Source: Pseudomonadota bacterium
GTDB taxonomy: Bacteria > Pseudomonadota > Gammaproteobacteria > Steroidobacterales > Steroidobacteraceae
DNA length: 64,000 bases
Assembly (NCBI GenBank): GCA_018241525.1
Contig: JAFEDR010000010.1
Coordinates: 62,001-126,000 of the forward strand
Direction of reading: 5' to 3'
Shown: positions 62,161 through 64,000 of the stretch, one piece after another
Numbering within the stretch: position 1 is the first letter of the stretch
Layout of the letters: each line of letters begins with the position of its first letter
Translations under genes and position numbers: made by a program
The notes under the pieces: generated by a model
Databases searched by the model: none
Told to the model about the DNA's origin: nothing
What the model saw: only the letters and a program-made list of their open reading frames with translations

Positions 62161-63332
62161 CCCGTCCCCCCGACTCCCGTACCCGCGTGGTCCGCGCCGC
62201 GCTCGACAGCGATGCGGCGCACGGCGCGGTGGTGCCGCCGATCCACCTGACCTCGACGTTCTCGTTCGCGACCTTCGGCGAGAAGCGGCGCTACGACTAC
62301 TCGCGCTCGGGTAACCCCACGCGCGACGCGCTGGCCGAGGCGCTCGCCGGGCTCGAGGGCGGCGAGGGCGCCGTCGTCACCGCTTCCGGCATGGCGGCGG
62401 TGACGCTGGTCGCGCACCTCGTGCGCGCCGGCGAGCTCGTGCTCGCGCCGCGCGACTGCTACGGCGGCACGCACCGGCTGCTGAGCGCGCTCGCCCGCCA
62501 CGGGGCGCTGCGGGTCGCGTTCATCGACCCGACCGACCTCGACGAGCTCGCGCGCGCGCTCGCGCAGAAGCCGCGGCTGCTGTGGCTCGAGACGCCCTCG
62601 AACCCGCTGCTGCGGATCACCGACCTCGAGCGCGCCGGCGCGCTGGCGCGCGAGGCCGGGGCGCTGGTCGCGGTCGACAACACCTTCCTGTCGCCGGTCT
62701 GGCAGCAGCCGCTCGCCTTCGGTGCCGACCTCGTGGTGCACTCGACCACGAAATACCTGAACGGCCACAGCGACGTCGTGGGCGGCGCCGTGGTCGCGCG
62801 GCAGCGCGCGCTCGCCGAGGAACTCGTCTGGTGGGCGAACTGCCTCGGCGTGACCGGTGCGCCGTTCGACAGCTACCTGACGCTGCGCGGCCTGCGCACG
62901 CTGCACGCGCGCCTCGGCCTGCATGCGGAGAACGCGGCGGCGCTCGCGGCGCTGCTCGCGCGCCACCCGGCGGTCGCGCAGGTCTACTACCCGGGTCTCG
63001 CCTCGCACCCGGGCCACGAGCTCGCCAAGCGTCAGCAGCGCGGCTTCGGCGCGATGCTGTCGTTCGAGCTCGCCGGCGGCGTGCCCGCGGTCAAGGCGCT
63101 GGTCGAGGGGCTCGAGCACTTCTCGCTCGCCGAGTCGCTCGGCGGCGTCGAGAGCCTGATCGCGCACCCGGCCTCGATGACCCACGCCGCGATGGATGCC
63201 GAGACGCGCGCGCGCGCCGGGATCTCCGACAGCCTGCTGCGCGTGTCGGTCGGCATCGAGTCGCTGGTCGACCTCGCCGAGGACCTGACCGCGGGTCTCG
63301 ACCGCGCGGGCGCGGTGCGGGCGACGCGCTGA
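62157..63332 (+). CDS. metB: Cystathionine gamma-synthase
   Basis: 391 residues, Cys/Met-metabolism PLP enzyme. YDYSRSGNPTRDALAEALA, SGMAAVTL, the PLP lysine K199 in HSTTKYLNGHSDVVGG, and SLGGVESLIAHPASMTHA are typical. It replaces the O-acyl group of homoserine with cysteine. ATGA overlap with metX. O-acylhomoserine sulfhydrylase or gamma-lyase activity is possible in this family, but the operon points to MetB. Confidence 0.92.
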   Translation: MTRPPDSRTRVVRAALDSDAAHGAVVPPIHLTSTFSFATFGEKRRYDYSRSGNPTRDALAEALAGLEGGEGAVVTASGMAAVTLVAHLVRAGELVLAPRDCYGGTHRLLSALARHGALRVAFIDPTDLDELARALAQKPRLLWLETPSNPLLRITDLERAGALAREAGALVAVDNTFLSPVWQQPLAFGADLVVHSTTKYLNGHSDVVGGAVVARQRALAEELVWWANCLGVTGAPFDSYLTLRGLRTLHARLGLHAENAAALAALLARHPAVAQVYYPGLASHPGHELAKRQQRGFGAMLSFELAGGVPAVKALVEGLEHFSLAESLGGVESLIAHPASMTHAAMDAETRARAGISDSLLRVSVGIESLVDLAEDLTAGLDRAGAVRATR

Positions 63333-63459
63333 GGCCGCGGAACTTCGCCGGGTCGCGGCCTGTCAACCGGGGCGGGGCGCGCGCGTTCGCTGTCCCCGAA
63401 CCCTCGCGGCGCGCCCGCGGGCCCGGCGTGAACCCGCCCACGAAGAAGGAGCTTCCACC

Positions 63460-64000
63460 ATGCGCCACGCCCCGGCTTTTTATCTGCGGCGAGCCGCGCT
63501 GCTGGGCCTCGTCGCACTCGCGCCACTGTCGGCGAATGCCGACGATGCGCTCGGCCTTTATCTCGGCGGCGGGGTCGGCCAGGCGAACGTCCGCGTCGAC
63601 CAGCTGCCAAGCGTCGGCCGCTCGCTGCGCGAGAACCACGCGGCCTGGACCGCGGTGGTCGGCCTGCGGCCGATCTCGGTGCTCGGTGCCGAGCTTGGCT
63701 ACACCGACTTCGGTCGCGTCAGCGCGAGCTACAACCCCGTGCCCGGCAGCTCGATCGCGGCGGATGCGCATCCGCGGGCGACCACGCTGCTCGCGGTCGG
63801 CTACCTGCCGCTGCCGATTCCGCTGCTCGACGTCTACGTGAAGGCGGGCGTCGCGCGCCTGCAGACGACGGTCAACACACAAATCATCTCCTGCGAGGTC
63901 AACATCAACTGCCCGCCGCCGGGGAACAACAGCCACACGAGCTCGAGCGACTCGCGGGCCGCGTACGCGGCGGGTGCCCAGGTCAAGCTCGGACCGGTCG
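63460..64000 (+). CDS. Outer-membrane beta-barrel protein, C-terminus beyond window
   Basis: 180 residues visible. A signal peptide (about 1-27, ending ANA) is followed by alternating hydrophobic strands: GLYLGGGVGQANVRV, AWTAVVGLRPISVLGAELGYTDFG, TTLLAVGYLPLPIPLLDVYVKAGVARL and AYAAGAQVKLG. This is the pattern of eight-stranded OmpA/opacity-type barrels. One extracellular-like loop carries two cysteines (SCEVNINC). AAGGAG precedes the ATG. It stands 127 bases after metB. Confidence 0.85.
   Translation, partial: MRHAPAFYLRRAALLGLVALAPLSANADDALGLYLGGGVGQANVRVDQLPSVGRSLRENHAAWTAVVGLRPISVLGAELGYTDFGRVSASYNPVPGSSIAADAHPRATTLLAVGYLPLPIPLLDVYVKAGVARLQTTVNTQIISCEVNINCPPPGNNSHTSSSDSRAAYAAGAQVKLGPV

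Overview
The window is 64 kb of gene-dense, very GC-rich chromosome from a gammaproteobacterium, most likely of the Xanthomonadales/Nevskiales/Steroidobacterales group. Four things support that placement. The order thrS-infC-rpmI-rplT-pheS-pheT-ihfA-merR-tRNA-Pro is typical of gammaproteobacteria. Aspartate kinase is fused to diaminopimelate decarboxylase, as in xanthomonads. HisB is bifunctional. A SAM-I riboswitch precedes a metX-metB pair. The placement rests on gene content read by eye, not on a phylogeny.

Layout. 1-2.8 kb (minus): a translationally coupled pair, a SIR2-like/TIR protein and an nSTAND1 ATPase cut by the window edge; this is the best candidate for an undescribed immune or stress-signalling module. 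3-14 kb: single genes (secreted Asp-box propeller, secreted amidohydrolase, DksA/TraR zinc finger, standalone PrimPol domain, phosphoribosyltransferase, serine hydrolase, DUF3857/transglutaminase protein). 14.4-17.5 kb: a DUF3592-rhomboid protease fusion, a higBA toxin-antitoxin pair with a palindromic operator, and tRNA-Val(GAC). 17.7-24.3 kb: a GDT1-type cation exporter, then a glycosyltransferase-39 gene overlapping an ABC transporter/AttH-like operon. 24.4-31.8 kb: the translation operon with an AUC-initiated infC, then tRNA-Pro(GGG). 31.8-46 kb is more accessory: a possible insertion-sequence scar and an acyltransferase, a giant kinase made of two MASE1-PAS-kinase halves (the first a pseudokinase), a P1-family peptidase gene broken by one amber codon, a second orphan kinase, a TPAT-type TRAP transporter and an acyl-CoA dehydrogenase. 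46-53.4 kb: two small proteins, lysAC-asd, an MFS transporter, a Gly/Tyr-rich exported protein and a conserved hypothetical. 53.4-60.9 kb (minus): a complete, tightly overlapped histidine operon led by a TrpR-like regulator. 60.9-64 kb: SAM-I riboswitch, metX, metB and the start of an outer-membrane barrel gene.

How the genes work together. The thrS-merR block supplies tRNA charging, initiation, ribosomal proteins and IHF. lysAC-asd makes and uses aspartyl phosphate for lysine, threonine and methionine. metX-metB takes homoserine towards methionine under SAM control. The his operon runs from PRPP and ATP to histidinol; only histidinol-phosphate phosphatase needs pointing out, since it sits in HisB. 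Two genes appear to use start codons of the kind that IF3 discriminates against: AUC for infC and AUU for hisF. This is a small, testable link between the two biosynthetic blocks.
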